A stretch of DNA of 64,000 bases, taken from Spironucleus salmonicida. Taxonomy: Eukaryota > Fornicata > Diplomonadida > Hexamitidae. Where the stretch lies: contig CM035318.1 of assembly GCA_000497125.2 (NCBI GenBank), positions 558,001 through 622,000 of the forward strand, given 5' to 3'. The translations under genes were made by a program, and so were the position numbers. The notes beneath the pieces were generated by a model. The model was not told the DNA's origin and ran no database searches. It saw nothing but the letters and a program-made list of their open reading frames with translations. How positions within the stretch are numbered: the stretch's first letter is position 1; every line of letters begins with the position of its first letter. Below are positions 34,368 to 44,686 of the stretch, piece after piece.

Positions 34368-34763
34368 ATGCCGTATAACAAATGGCTACCCGCTGAGAAA
34401 GTTAAACTTATAGAGTTACTACAACTACAGAACAATAGAATAGATTGGGTCTCTATATCACAGTAGATATAAAGATCTCCACGACAATGCTATGATTTCT
34501 ATAGGACTTATCTTAAAAATGAAAAATTACCTATTAGCTGTGGTGATAAATAACATTTGTGGACAGAAGAAGATATTGATATTCTGATTAGAGAAATAAC
34601 ATTAAGAAATAAGTTTGATTTTGAAGGAATATAGAAGGACTTTTTCCCATAACTTAGCCCAAGTCAGCTTAAGGGAAAATGGTACCACCTCTAACGACAA
34701 GGAAAACAGAAGATTAACTAGCTATCATTGATTTTTTAGTAAGTTTGTCAATAGTAGATATGA
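34368..34763 (+). CDS. Two-repeat Myb/SANT-like protein, 131 aa
   Basis: From ATG 34368 to TGA 34761. Two Myb-type helical repeats: residues 5-50 (KWLPAEKVKLIELLQLQ, DWVSISQQIQRSPRQCYDFY) and about 60-110 (HLWTEEDIDILIREI, SQLKGKWYHLQ), each keeping the tryptophan/aromatic spacing. It probably binds DNA. Diplomonads have several Myb factors, including encystation regulators, but nothing here ties it to a process. Confidence 0.78.
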
Positions 34764-34809
34764 ATTAACATTTAAAATATTTATATAATATAATAATAAT
34801 TTATAAAAT

Positions 34810-35503
34810 GATGATTAGATAAAGTCTTCAGAAAATCTGATACATTCCATAGCCATACCTGCCTCTTTTACGGATATATGTGGTATCACAGAATGCTCAT
34901 AGCGTCTACCGAAGTGATACCCTGCTCTAGACGAAGCACATTGTACTTTCTGCAGCAGTCACGGAGAGCATCAAAATCCAGCCAACTAAGTGTTAAAAAC
35001 CCTTTATAGCTTTAGTTTTAGCATGAGGTGACTGTTGCAGTTATCAAACATGATGGGTGTGTAACACCTTATTTTAAAAATTGATCAAAATAACGTGATC
35101 TAGTATGTTGAGGCTACTTATATTTACAGCCCAAATTAAACAGCTTGCCCTAAATTGGAGATACTTAATGTTGCTACAAATTCCAGCTCATTATGCTAGC
35201 GCAAAAAAAGTTTAGAATCGCCTGGTCCGCATTTCGCAACTAATTCCGTTGCCTGAAAGTACAGTTTCTGCTGAAATCATAATTTCAGTTGTCGGTATTT
35301 CAAGATTCAGAATGAGTGCTTTTGCCTTACTGGGAACGCCAAATTAAGAGACTTTCGTATCGTAAAATCAAAATTCGCATGGGCCTTGACGGTGGAACTT
35401 CCAGAAGCTGTCCGGTTGAATTTCGGTGCGATTGCTCCGAGCACCAAAAATTAGCGAAACGGGCCAAGTCCAAGCCATGCTAGAGGGAGTTCACACTCTC
35501 CAT
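34810..35503 (-). pseudogene. Decayed coding relic across the left outer repeat edge
   Basis: On the minus strand, fragments of protein-like sequence appear in changing frames. Inside the arm are PSKAKALILNLEIPTTEI and ELVAKCGPGDSKLFLR; beyond the edge at 35135 are GFLTLSWLDFDALRDCCRKY, then YHFGRRYEHSVIPHISV in another frame. At least two frameshifts and in-frame TGA codons break it. One TGA (35277-35279) is CGA in the other arm. The relic continues past the repeat edge only on this side, which marks this junction as the ancestral one. The function is not recognised. Confidence 0.45.
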
Positions 35504-35518
35504 GCTCAGCTCCAAAGC

Positions 35519-36535
35519 TCACTGGCTGCTGGCGAGCTCCCCCATCGCCCGCTCCAGCGCGCGCTCCAGGTCGTCCCCTTCCCGGACCGGCCGCCCCAGA
35601 ATGCCCTCGCAGAAGGCCCGTGTGCGGCGCTCCAGCTCCTCCTGCTGCCGCTGGAGGGACTCTCCGCGCTCCTGTTCCTGCCGGATCTGGTGAGCGATGC
35701 GCGCCCTGGCATCTGCCTAGGAGTCGATCACCGCGCGCAGATCCTCGTTTTGGGCGACCTTCGCCTGGACCTCCTCGCAGACAGCGATATGCTCCAGCTG
35801 GCAGCGCTGGATCTGCTCCAGGGCGTGCTGCGTGCCGTTTTCGAGCATGATGGTCCGCACCTTGTCGTATGCCGCAAGCTCATCCATCTGGCGCAGCTAC
35901 GAGGCTGCATTAGTGCGTTCCCGCTCCACTGCGGTCTGGGTGTCCGTCACCTGCCGCGCTAGGACCTGCTGCCTGGCCACGAAGGCCGCGCGGCGTCGCT
36001 GGGCTGAGTGCAGGTCCTGGGCGATGCGGGAGGTCCGCTGTTGCAGCTCCTGGTTCTGGAGCAGTTCGTGCTCATGCTGCGTCTCGAACTCCGCGGACAG
36101 CTGCATGGTCTGCGCACTGGTCGCGGCGAGGGCCTCGATCTGGGTGTTCACGGTTTCCAGGATCGCTGAAGTGGCGCGGTACTCGGCACGCAGCGCCTCC
36201 AGCTCGGCGCACCCCTCCTCGTTTAGGGCCTCCAGACGGGCCTCGACGGCGGTCTCGAGAGCGAAGACCTCGCCCTGCTGGGCCTGGAGGAGGTGCATCT
36301 TCTCCTATACTTCGTATTCGCGCTGCTGATGGAGGATGGTCTGCCCCCGGAGCTGGCGCAGCGTGTCGCCCCGGGTCTGCTGCGGGCCGCCGCTGAGCCG
36401 CTGGATCTCTTGTCGCAGGTGCGCGTTCTAGCCAGCCGCCTGCTGGAGCGCACCTGCCGCGCTGCGGAGGAGGGCGTCTAGCTGCCGTGGGTCGTGCGGG
36501 GTGGGCTTGGTGCTAGCGGATAGGTTGCGCTTCAT
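35519..36535 (-). CDS. Coiled-coil protein, 338 aa (intact copy)
   Basis: Minus strand, ATG at 36535, TGA at 35519. After a short basic start (MKRNLSASTKPTP) it is continuous coiled coil rich in Glu/Gln/Arg/Ala (LEALNEEGCAELEALRAEYR, QIRQEQERGESLQRQQEELE). It ends in a small tail (GILGRPVREGDDLERA). It is GC-rich, with Gln mostly CAG. The sister copy at 54710 lacks one base near codon 243 and is truncated, so this is the intact one. The family is unknown; cytoskeletal or basal-body rods look similar. Confidence 0.82.
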
Positions 36536-36891
36536 TCTGCGGTGCGGCGTATATTATATGCTAAGTGGTGTGATCGGCTGGAGGACCCTCGCATGCGTGG
36601 GCTGCCCCGCATACGCAGCCATTTAGCGTTTGAGCCTCTGGATATTTTACGACAAGCCGGCTGGGAATATGTACAGGCTACCGTATAGTATAGATATATT
36701 ATGTGGCGCAGTTTTAGTTTATTTAATCCCGCAGTATATAATACTATACCGCACACAATATTCATTCTACATGCTGCAGATAGAATAGCCAAGTATGTCC
36801 CCTTTTTTACTAGAATGATTAGCATAATCTGCAATGATAAATAAATAATCGCTGAATATAAGATGCGCTATAAGTAGGCCAATCCGAACTT
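36536..36891. other. Unassigned 356 bases inside the left arm
   Basis: Moderately GC-rich sequence between the coiled-coil start and the Cys-rich paralogue. A roughly 100-codon frame on the minus strand (36532-36834) runs straight into the coiled-coil gene and has no supporting feature. I call nothing; it probably holds both promoters. Confidence 0.4.
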
Positions 36892-37209
36892 ATGAATACG
36901 CCATAAGACCCTGGCTAGGGTTTGCCCCATAGGCGTATCAAACGAGGTAGTCGAAATCCAGAAGGTGCAGGAGTTTCATTCTATCTACGTGCACACATCG
37001 ACTGCAGATGCCTGGTACTCCAGTTCTACCCATGCCACAGATGCGCCGGATGCTGCACAGCTACCTTCCTGGGATTGGGTCTCTGTTGCGTCGCCCACTA
37101 CGGCCCGTAAGATAGACAAGTGCGACGTAAACCTCACTGGACAGCGATGTTATTCAGTGCCCTTCATTATAACTGTTTAACGGTCTGCCAGATGTGTTAC
37201 TGCTGGTGA
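36892..37209 (+). pseudogene. Diverged or decayed Cys-rich membrane-protein paralogue (left copy)
   Basis: An open frame of 105 aa homologous to the intact gene at 43692-44063. The centre matches well (PCHRCAGCCTATFLGLGLCC against SCHKCVGCCTACFPGWGLCC), as does the end (CQMCYCW against CKMCYGG). The N-terminus and the region after YGP are in shifted frames relative to the intact gene; one missing base near 37108 is evident, and the membrane helix is lost. It is probably a pseudogene kept open by chance under a one-stop code. It is far more GC-rich than its homologue. Confidence 0.65.
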
Positions 37210-37246
37210 TCCGATTGTGGGCTTGGTTTAACTATAAAATGCGTAT

Positions 37247-37672
37247 TCACTATCTTCCAAAAATCTTCAAGTCTTATAGATTATCATAAGAATTTTTCCT
37301 TGCATTCTAGGATCTTACAATGGATGAGTATGAAGTGTTTCTCTTGAGACTAGAACGAGAGTTTAATAATCTATTTTACGTAAGTTTATGCGCAGCTTTT
37401 TCTACAGATATCAACTCTTTGTCTGATAATGGTTCGCACTAGTTTTATTGCAAAAATTGGTGAATTTGCTGTGTTTTAAGACGTTGAATCTTTACATTTT
37501 CAAGTTTATTCCGTATGGCCTGTTTCTCGATTTGAATTTCTTATATCGGAAATAGTACCAAGGGGTAGTCGCATGTGAATTTCGAAGTATCAATTTGGTG
37601 TATTTTTTAGATGTTGGCTATAAACTTTGACTCCTAGTTAAACGCATAATCTATTGCAGAGTTTTTCTTCAT
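37247..37672 (-). CDS. Small Ser/Gln-rich protein, 141 aa (left copy)
   Basis: Minus strand, ATG at 37672, TGA at 37247. It is a paralogue of the 145-aa protein at 44097-44534, sharing YAFNxxxKFIAxIQK, YPxVxFPxQE and the conserved LSDKExxSVEKAAxKL core with a Ser-rich stretch after it. Unlike its neighbours in the copied block it is fully open. An identical twin lies at 53573-53998. The function is unknown. Confidence 0.68.
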
Positions 37673-37825
37673 TTCTGCAGATAAATATATTCATATCTTC
37701 TATTAGCTGTGCAATATTTTTTCATTATTAAAATGGAAATATAATTTTGCATATTAATGTCTAGTATTGTCTACTACACAAACTAGAAACCTAACATGTT
37801 TTTCCAAAAGACGGCGGGTGGTCTT

Positions 37826-37925
37826 TCAGCATAAATGCCCAACGACAGCCAAGAGCATGCGCCCGCAAGCCAGTAAAATCCTGGCACTGACCATCATACT
37901 TCTTCAAACTGACGTCCCTGTCGTG
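37826..37925 (-). pseudogene. 3' relic of the 150-aa gene (left copy)
   Basis: About 100 bases resemble the last 25-30 codons of the spacer gene at 44687-45139. The readable end is MMVSARILLACGRMLLAV, against MMTSDRFSQAYGRMFLG in the intact gene. The rest of the gene is missing upstream, where the 251-aa gene's region begins. It marks the end of the ancient copied block. Confidence 0.55.
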
Positions 37926-38012
37926 CGAAGATTCCATCCAGATATTTCATCCAGTCTGATCCTGAAAATTGTCTAAATGCACACTGAAAGCGCCCTTAAC
38001 CGCAAACAGGTC

Positions 38013-38768
38013 TCACTCCAGTAATGAAGCCTCCTCTTCATTGTCCGCACTGCGCCCGCTCTCGTCCGGGAACGCCTCGCGCTAAGTCTGCTCCGCGACG
38101 TCCCCGCGCGCAAGCTCCTCCGCCCGGCGGTACGGGCTGACGTCCTTCCACGCCACGTGCACGGCGTTCAGCTCGCTTACCACCTGCGCGAGGTAGTTCC
38201 CCGCAGTCAGTAACAGCACCAAATCGCGCGCTCGCGCCGCCGCCTGTAGCTGCACGACCACGCGTTGGTCCGTGAACTGCAGATGCTCGAACTGACGCCG
38301 CTGCAACAGCGTCTCCAAGTCCTTGCGGAGCTGCTGCGTGCGGATATCAAGAACTGAAAACTTGCCCTACACGGCAACCGCGACGGAGCACGGTAAGAAG
38401 GCAATGCGAGCTACCAGTTTCTACTGGATAAGAACGCCAGTTTCGATGCGGAAGAGGGCCTTGCGAACGGCCTGCTCGGTGCTCGCCAGCTGCCGGCGGT
38501 ACTTCTGCAGTACCGCCTCAGAGGTTCTGATAAAGTAGTCCAGATCCTTGTGGAACACAATAAGCTGCTGTGTGCTGATGTCGTTAAAGCAGAAAACTGC
38601 TTTCTGCACTCTGTAGGCTTCCTTATGCGATTTGATGTGAGGCTGCAGCGCAGAAATCGCCGACGAGAGGTTTTTCTAGCTGCTGATAATAACTTAGAGC
38701 AGTGCGGAGTCCTGACGCGATTTCTGCAAGAACTGTAGCGTTTTGAGCATGTCAGCCTCGTAGTCCAT
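38013..38768 (-). CDS. Helical protein, 251 aa (left copy)
   Basis: Minus strand, ATG at 38768, TGA at 38013. It is predominantly helical with coiled-coil sections (EAVLQKYRRQLASTEQAVRK, QQLRKDLETLLQRRQFEHLQ). A hydrophobic patch (ARIAFLPCSVAVAV) lies mid-protein, and the C-terminus is acidic (DESGRSADNEEEASLLE). It resembles tethering-complex or cytoskeletal subunits in composition, but no family is established. The twin at 52477-53232 has the same product. Confidence 0.7.
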
Positions 38769-38882
38769 TCTGATTTAAGAAATGAATAAAGCTAGGTTAT
38801 CACATATTATACAATAATATATATTTACTTTTTAAGACACAAATAACCCAATACGATCTAATCTCGCACAAACCAGTTAATT

Positions 38883-39962
38883 TCACTAATTGACCAGACC
38901 CACCACTCTCCTCATGACCTCAACGTCCCTCAGAAGCCCCCTACTCGTCTTGTTCAGCTGGCTCGCGCTCTCCATATATTTCAGGCCCTCTCTGACCTTC
39001 CCGCCGCCGCAGAGGCTCGCAGCGTGCATAGCGTGTATTTTGCTCTGCAGCTCCCGCGAAAAAGTGCTCGATTTGCCCTGTTCGAGCTGAATTTCGTGCT
39101 TATTTTCGACGATTTTCATCATCTGCGACGTCAGAATCAGCGAGTCGTCGAATTGGCCCTTCCGGAGGTAAATTTGGGACATGAAAACCGTCGCGTCCAT
39201 GAAAAGCGGCGCCTTTTGGATGATCTGCGCGCACAAATCGAGCGCGGACTCGAACTCCGGTGTCGGCCTGTTGGCGTAGTTCTTGGCCTGTTTGAGCATG
39301 ATCTGGACCGGCTGCGACTTGATATCCGGAATTATCGGCCCTGTTTGGTCGTCAAAGTACATGTCGCGATTGTCGCGCGCCGGGACGGCGTACTTGCGCT
39401 TCGTGAAGGTCGCCGTGAGGCTTACGGTGTTCGAATTTCGCGGCTCTGGGAGCTGCTATATAGCAGCAGTTTTGGGGTCGAAATTCGATGTCAGAATGCG
39501 CTTCGCGTCGTCGATTTGGCGCTACTTCAGGAGGCGCATTTCGTTGCGCTCCTGCTGCCTACCGAGCATCTGCTTCTCCTCGGCCTCGTGCTATGCCTGG
39601 GCCTTGATGTCGTTCGATTCGCGCGCCAGCTGCTGGTTCTGCAGCTGCAGGCGCTGGAACGCGGCGTTCCTGACCGCGAGCTGCTCGCTCTGCGCGAGGT
39701 GCCGGACGATTTCGCCCCAGCTCCCGTCCGCGCCCTTCTGGATCTCGAGCCTCAGTTGCTGCTTCTTGGCCCTGCATACCGAGTTTTGGGGCGAAACGCG
39801 GTGCGCGAAGTCCAGCACGAGCTGGTGCGAGGGCGCGATCAGCGAGAGGTAGGAGTCCGTGAGCGTGATCTCGATGTCCGTCGGCGGCAGCTGTGGGGGC
39901 AGCGCGACTACTACGAAAATCGCGGTGCTGGATTCTGAGATTTCGTATGCCAGGGAAAGCAT
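38883..39962 (-). CDS. DNAAF4: Dynein axonemal assembly factor 4 (DNAAF4/DYX1C1) (left copy)
   Basis: A 359-aa protein. Residues about 5-95 are a CS/p23 domain (YEISESSTAIFVVVALPPQL, IEITLTDSYLSLIAPSHQLV). A charged helical linker follows. Then comes the DYX1C1-type VSLTATFTKRKYAVPARDN motif, which corresponds to its conserved IxxxFTxRxFxTPxRES box. Three TPR-like repeats fill the C-terminus. This co-chaperone works with HSP90/R2TP to pre-assemble flagellar dynein arms in the cytoplasm, fitting a flagellate. Its start lies 18 bases from that of the divergent 99-aa gene. Confidence 0.87.
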
Positions 39963-39980
39963 TTTTAAAATGTGGAAGGG

Positions 39981-40280
39981 ATGAAATACGCGTACGAATG
40001 CATAATCTCCACCAATTAGTGCTGTAGCATATAGCAAACGATATTTGGACGCATTGCACAAAATGAGTGCCTAGAAAGTCTCCAAAAGGGTAAAGCCCCC
40101 GCTAACGAATCTCTTAAAATACGCCGGCGGCGGGAGTGCGCCATAGCATGTCTGCGGGCCTTGTACGCGGCACAGGCGGCCAATCCTAGCCTAAACCCGG
40201 TGCTGGCGGAGCAGTTCTCAGCGAAATTTGGAGGCGTTGAGGGCAGTGAGCTATATGGAAAATGCCGTGCGCTGAATTGA
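39981..40280 (+). CDS. Small basic helical protein, 99 aa (left copy)
   Basis: From ATG 39981 to TGA 40278. Several Cys and Gln near the start, a basic patch (KIRRRREC), then an Ala-rich helix (ACLRALYAAQAANPSLN) and EQFSAKFGGVEG. It is divergent from DNAAF4 with only 18 bases between the start codons, and convergent with the 149-aa gene. Its twin at 50966-51265 is identical in reading. No known family. Confidence 0.62.
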
Positions 40281-40312
40281 TTGAGAATGCAGTCAATTTG
40301 GTAAGTGACGGC

Positions 40313-40762
40313 TCATTCGTTCTCTTCTAGTGTCATTATAATCCTTTTCTTTGATTTCTTGTTTAGCCTGATAGATTCAGAGGTCACCACCTCTCGCTTC
40401 AGCAGCATAAAGTTCCGCCGAAAGGATCTCCCGAACCCTGGCTGCTCGTACTTGGCCTGCACTTGCTCTTTGGTAATATTCGTGTTGGCTAAATAGTATT
40501 CGTGGAGCGAACGGTACGACGGCTCCTGGGGAAACCCCAGCAAGGGATTGCCCTCTCGCGCTCGTATTTGCTCTAAAGAGTGTTTGGCCTGAATTCTTTT
40601 CTGCCTGTCGAGTTCCACTTGTTGCTTACAGAAGTATTCTTAGTCTCTCTCCTTGAGGAAAGGGGACTGAAGGTAATATTAGTACTCCGTCCTGCACACT
40701 TGCCTAAAGTATACCGGGCGCTGAAGTGCGGGTAAATGCGGACTGGTGAAGGAGAACGGCAT
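40313..40762 (-). CDS. Hypothetical protein, 149 aa (left copy)
   Basis: Minus strand, ATG at 40762 after an AT-rich leader, TGA at 40313. It is rich in aromatic and basic residues (PVYFRQVCRTEYQYYLQSPF, EYYLANTNITKEQVQAKYEQ) and ends basic (RLNKKSKKRIIMTLEENE). It differs from the right-arm copy by a silent change in a Thr codon (ACC against ACA), a sign of purifying selection or very recent divergence. It may be a structural or flagellar component; no family is recognised. Confidence 0.66.
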
Positions 40763-41647
40763 TGTCCCTGCTTTTGAGCCTGCTAGTTTAGCACTACAAT
40801 AGATATAATATTAGTGTGGTGTCCTTTCCCTTAGGCGGATACAGTATAATAGAACCTATTGTTTACTATTTGCGTCACTGAGAGCTATGTAAAAACACGC
40901 AAAGACATGCGGTTCGGCTTAACCTACCCCTGCTGCCCATCAGTCCCGCAGCTACCATCATCCACCATTATGCATAGCTGGGAAATGCCACAGGCGCGGA
41001 ACGCCAACTAAACAATAATGGCGTAGTAATCGAGCGAATACTTACAAACGGCTGCCGCGCCTGCAGTGTAGGAGCTCCCATTATTAGTCCCGGATGGCTT
41101 TGCCACATTTAACCATCTGAACGCCGGCGCAAATGTTGCTTGTAGTTCCCATACCCTGGGCGCAGCCATAGCGTGCGCATCGGGAGGTACCTCCGCGGGG
41201 CCCGCACTAGCGTGCTTTGCAAGCGTCCCGGACGTTACCAAAGTATAGGCATGCGCGTAGTTGCTCTCCGCTGCATCAGACGCTAGTTGCGGACTAAACT
41301 CTAAGAATGCCGAGCCTGGGCGTATTAAATATATTTTGCAGGTTCTCTGGTGGCGCGCCGCCCCACAACGACACATCAACGAATATGGAGTGCCGTGTTT
41401 ATTATCAGCTTTGTACGCAGCCAGCTCACCAGCAGTCACGCCTACAAATAGTAGTTTATACCATACGCGACTTTGCCTTAATCGCATAATGCGAGCGTAT
41501 ACGCACACAAGGTCGCGATGAATGGATGCTGCACAGTTTCTATACACCGTGTTCAGCGCGTTTTGGAGGAAAACGGCTTCGAACCCCAATACTGCACAAA
41601 ATCAACAAATCAGGGATGCCAGTAAATACCTATTCTTGACTACGCCA
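40763..41647. other. GC-balanced orphan segment in left arm
   Basis: About 885 bases unlike the normal AT-rich intergenic DNA. Both strands have long open frames under code 6, so openness is uninformative. None has a convincing start, family or codon pattern. A single-base indel near 40919 relative to the right arm shifts any frame running through into the 149-aa gene, which argues against a long fusion. It may be an undetected gene, a relic, or a region homogenised in composition with the arm. Confidence 0.4.
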
Positions 41648-43171
41648 TCACTCAACCGGCATCGCCCCCTAGTCGCACGCGTGTTTCCCACCGTCCTGCT
41701 AGCCGCCAGCCTCTTAACCCCCTTGCTGGTCGCCCCGCCAGCGCGCAACCTGCTCCCCGAACGCCCTGCTGCAGCTCCCAATCTGCGACACAATATCGAC
41801 CAAACAGACCCCCTTCAGATTCTTCATTCCCTGCAGGAAAATCAAGTTTCCAGCCTCATGCAAAAAGGTTTCAAACGCGAAAATTGAGCTCTCGGGGTCG
41901 ATTTTAATGCATTTGTCCAGTTTCATGCACTGGTTGCTGATCATCGCCTGCGCTTTGACGACCTCCGGGTGAATATTGGTCGTTTTCCCGGTCGTGATGT
42001 CCAAATAGCGCGTGAAGCGGCCGCAGGAGGTCAGAATCGGCGCGTAGCGCTCCGGGATCGGCCGCCGGCTCGCGATCTGCAGCACCCGCTCGCCCCAGTC
42101 GCTCAGCATCTGCTGCTGCTGCTGCGTGTTCTGGCGCTTGTGCTGCAGCGCCTCGCCCTTCTGGACAGCGCAAAACTCGCAGTTCAGCGCGCGCGCAATG
42201 GAGCCAATTTCGCCGCTTTCGAGCGCGGTCCAGCGGCCGAAATTCAGCAAATTCTCGCTAAATTGCAGCATTTCGATCTGCTCGATCTGCTCGATGTGGA
42301 GCGAAAAGATTTGCTACTCAAACTTGCTGCTGGCCAGTTTTTCGAGCGTAAGCACGCTGGCATTCGCTTGAAATTGGAATGGGGGTTCGATAACCGCGAA
42401 GGCGGTTATTTCGTCGATGGAGGGGGGCAGGGGGTAGATTTTTGACGGTTTGGGCTGGTGGTAGGTGGGGGTTGCCGTAAGCGGGGCCGCGAAGTGGTCA
42501 AAACTCGCCAATTTGAAGGACGTTGGGGCCTGGGCATTTTGAGCTGCATCCTACATATGCTAACCGATTTCTACGGCACCTTGCGACTCGGTTGCGGCGG
42601 TTTGGTCTTGTGGAATCTGCTTTTTCGCACCGGTTAGAGGCAGCTTCTAGCTCTGATAACTGCCCTTTACGTAGTCGCTGTAGCCGCCGTAGACGTTCTT
42701 ACGCACGCTTTTGCGTATTTCGTGCAATTCCTTCCCGCATTAAGTTGATTACTGCTCGTAAATTGAGCGAACTCTCGGCCTGTACTGGCTGCTTTTGGCG
42801 ACCTGGGCGTTGGCTTCTTTGCGGATTTTGATCTGTTTCTCCTCGCGCAGAAAGACGCTAATTTTCTCGAAATTGCTCATTTTGGACGCCCGGATCTCCA
42901 AATCGCTGTAGCAGGCGCGGATAAGGTCAAATTGCACCTGCTTGGTCGTCCCGCGCCTGAAAATTTTGCTGTGAAAGGTCTGCAGATTTTGAGAACTTTG
43001 GGACGTTTCAGCCTTGCACGCGCCCTGCTTTCCGCGGAAAAACACCTCCAGCAGGCCCTGAAACACCCTTAAAACGCTCTTGAACCGCACGGACTCGTAC
43101 TTCACGTACTTTGCCAGGTTGCGCGGAATTATGTAATGTTACTTTCTTTATATAGTGATAAGCCCGGACAT
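41648..43171 (-). CDS. 507-aa version of the 606-aa protein with replaced N-terminus
   Basis: From codon LAKYVKYES onward this copy matches the gene at 47777-49597. Homology stops at the arm edge (43117), which removes the first 117 codons. In frame upstream, unique DNA supplies ATG at 43171 and 18 new codons (MSGLITIQRKQHYIIPRN), so a full-length alternative product is possible. An AT-rich leader precedes this ATG. Whether it is expressed is unknown; it may simply be a 5'-truncated pseudogene. Confidence 0.6.
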
Positions 43172-43691
43172 TATATATTAGAAACCGTGGATTATCGTGA
43201 GTAGTGTAGCTAGTCATCTGTGGAGAGTGTTAATCAATTTTCAAACAGACAATATATTGAAGCATAGAAATACTGATAAATAATAACTATATTAAGACAT
43301 TTAGAAGGGGTGTATTTGATATACGCTAATTTGCCGAAACTATTTGATGTAATGTTAGAGTATGAGATTGCTCATAAAATCAAAATTATATATTGTTATT
43401 ATATTAAATTTAAATATAAATTTCGATAGTAAATAGTATTGCTAATATATATTAAAGATATTTTGTTAGAATTACTATAAATTAAGATATCAATAAAATA
43501 TAATCTGTTAAGTATTACTTTTAAAATTAATTAAATAATTTTTTTAAAGTGTTATTTTTACCTTATTTCTCTATGGTAAAAGTTTGTTTTTATTATTAGT
43601 TTCTATAGTATTTTTATCTAAAATTATCTTAATGGAATTACTAAGAAGTATATACTTAAAAAAATATATACTAGTTTCTAAAGTTTTCAAA
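43172..43691. other. AT-rich stretch at left end of the spacer
   Basis: About 520 A/T-rich bases between the new start of the truncated 606-aa homologue and the Cys-rich gene. No features supported beyond presumed promoters. Confidence 0.5.
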
Positions 43692-44063
43692 ATGACAAAC
43701 GTCGAAGTTTTACCAGACCTCCCTCTAATGAGTGATACATAACCACAGGCAGCCCCTTAAATAATTATGCCAGCCTAGTTAATAGCTGTATAACCAGTTC
43801 AAGGGTAATAACCGCTCACCATCTATGATATTTATTGCAAGTGTGTTACACCCTAGTTTGACTCCTGCCACAAATGCGTAGGGTGCTGCACAGCATGCTT
43901 CCCAGGATGGGGATTATGCTGTTGTATTTGTTCATATGGTGCCGATAAGATAGATAAATGTGACGTATGTCTTTCTGGTATTGTTATGTGGCTTACAGCT
44001 CAATTTGTAGTAGGTTATGTAATGGCCTGTATTGTAGGTTGTAAAATGTGTTATGGAGGCTGA
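43692..44063 (+). CDS. Cys-rich membrane protein, 123 aa
   Basis: From ATG 43692 to TGA 44061. The first 45 residues are Pro/Gln-rich (QPVQGQQPL). Then comes a dense Cys cluster (YCKCV, CHKCVGCCTACFPGWGLCCC, CDVC) and a hydrophobic segment (GIVMWLTAQFVVGYVMACIVG) ending in CKMCYGG. The CCxxCxPxxGxCCC pattern with a Pro/Gln-rich front resembles the PLAC8/Cys-rich membrane family, so I rate that as the likeliest relation. It is the intact, AT-rich homologue of 36892-37209. Confidence 0.75.
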
Positions 44064-44096
44064 TTAATATTTATTGTATATTTATTTAATATATAT

Positions 44097-44534
44097 TCAC
44101 TTCCTTGTAATTACTTATAAATCTAGTAGATTTAATTTGGATGACTATTTCCTTTAAGGTGACTTAAGAATAGTAGAACTAGAGGTATTTCGTCTAATAC
44201 TGGATGTAGAATATAATTGTCGGATCGAACTTAGTTTTTATGCAGCTTTTTCTACAGATAATATCTCCTTATCTGATAATGCAGCAAACTATTTTAATTC
44301 CATTAATTCATGTACTTATTGTGTTTTCTGCCTCTTAATATATGTATCTTAACTTTTTTATCGTGATGTTTAGTGTTAAATTTAAACTTCTTATAAAGGA
44401 AAAACTACTTGAGGATAATTACAAGTATAATTCTTACTTTCTAAAGTATTTTCCAAAGTTCTTACTTTTTAAATACTTGCAATAAACTTTGTATCCATGT
44501 TAAATGCATAAGTCATAATTGCATTTTCATTCAT
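44097..44534 (-). CDS. Small Ser/Gln-rich protein, 145 aa
   Basis: Minus strand, ATG at 44534, TGA at 44097. Paralogue of the 141-aa arm genes, sharing the LSDKEILSVEKAAQKL core and a following Ser-rich stretch (YSTSSIRRNTSSST). Basic overall; possibly a phosphorylated adaptor. It converges on the Cys-rich gene, 33 bases apart. Confidence 0.68.
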
Positions 44535-44686
44535 TTGAGGTTTGCTATATATGTATATTAAATAAAAAGTATCTAATTTGTTTTTAGTTTTTAATGCAAA
44601 AACGCATTACTTAACTTATTATATAGGCTAAATATAATAAAATATAGAAACCAATATTCAAAAATATTAATAACGAAATAAATGCT

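Larger units (their letters stand above)
35135..43117. repeat. Left arm of 8 kb inverted duplication
   Basis: About 7983 bp, matched in reverse orientation at 48128-56109. Gene positions map by a coordinate sum of 91245, shifting to 91246 between about 38.8 and 40.9 kb and to 91244 below 35.8 kb. The shifts reveal three single-base indels. A few substitutions are visible, most near the outer end. The arm is GC-rich compared with the flanks and spacer. Confidence 0.95.

Noticed and set aside
34275-34380. Possible intron or alternative 5' exon before the Myb gene
   Set aside because: No consistent donor, branch and acceptor set was seen; the gene is complete from the ATG at 34368.
35426-35962. 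Long plus-strand frames over the coiled-coil gene (and 54916-55818, 55335-55937)
   Set aside because: They are antisense or out-of-frame shadows of the repetitive coiled-coil coding sequence; the change in their lengths between arms only reflects the one-base indel.
39024-39938. 304-codon standard-code frame (plus) and its mirror at 51308-52222
   Set aside because: It lies antisense to DNAAF4, whose CS/TPR structure is recognisable; the frame is a GC-rich shadow.
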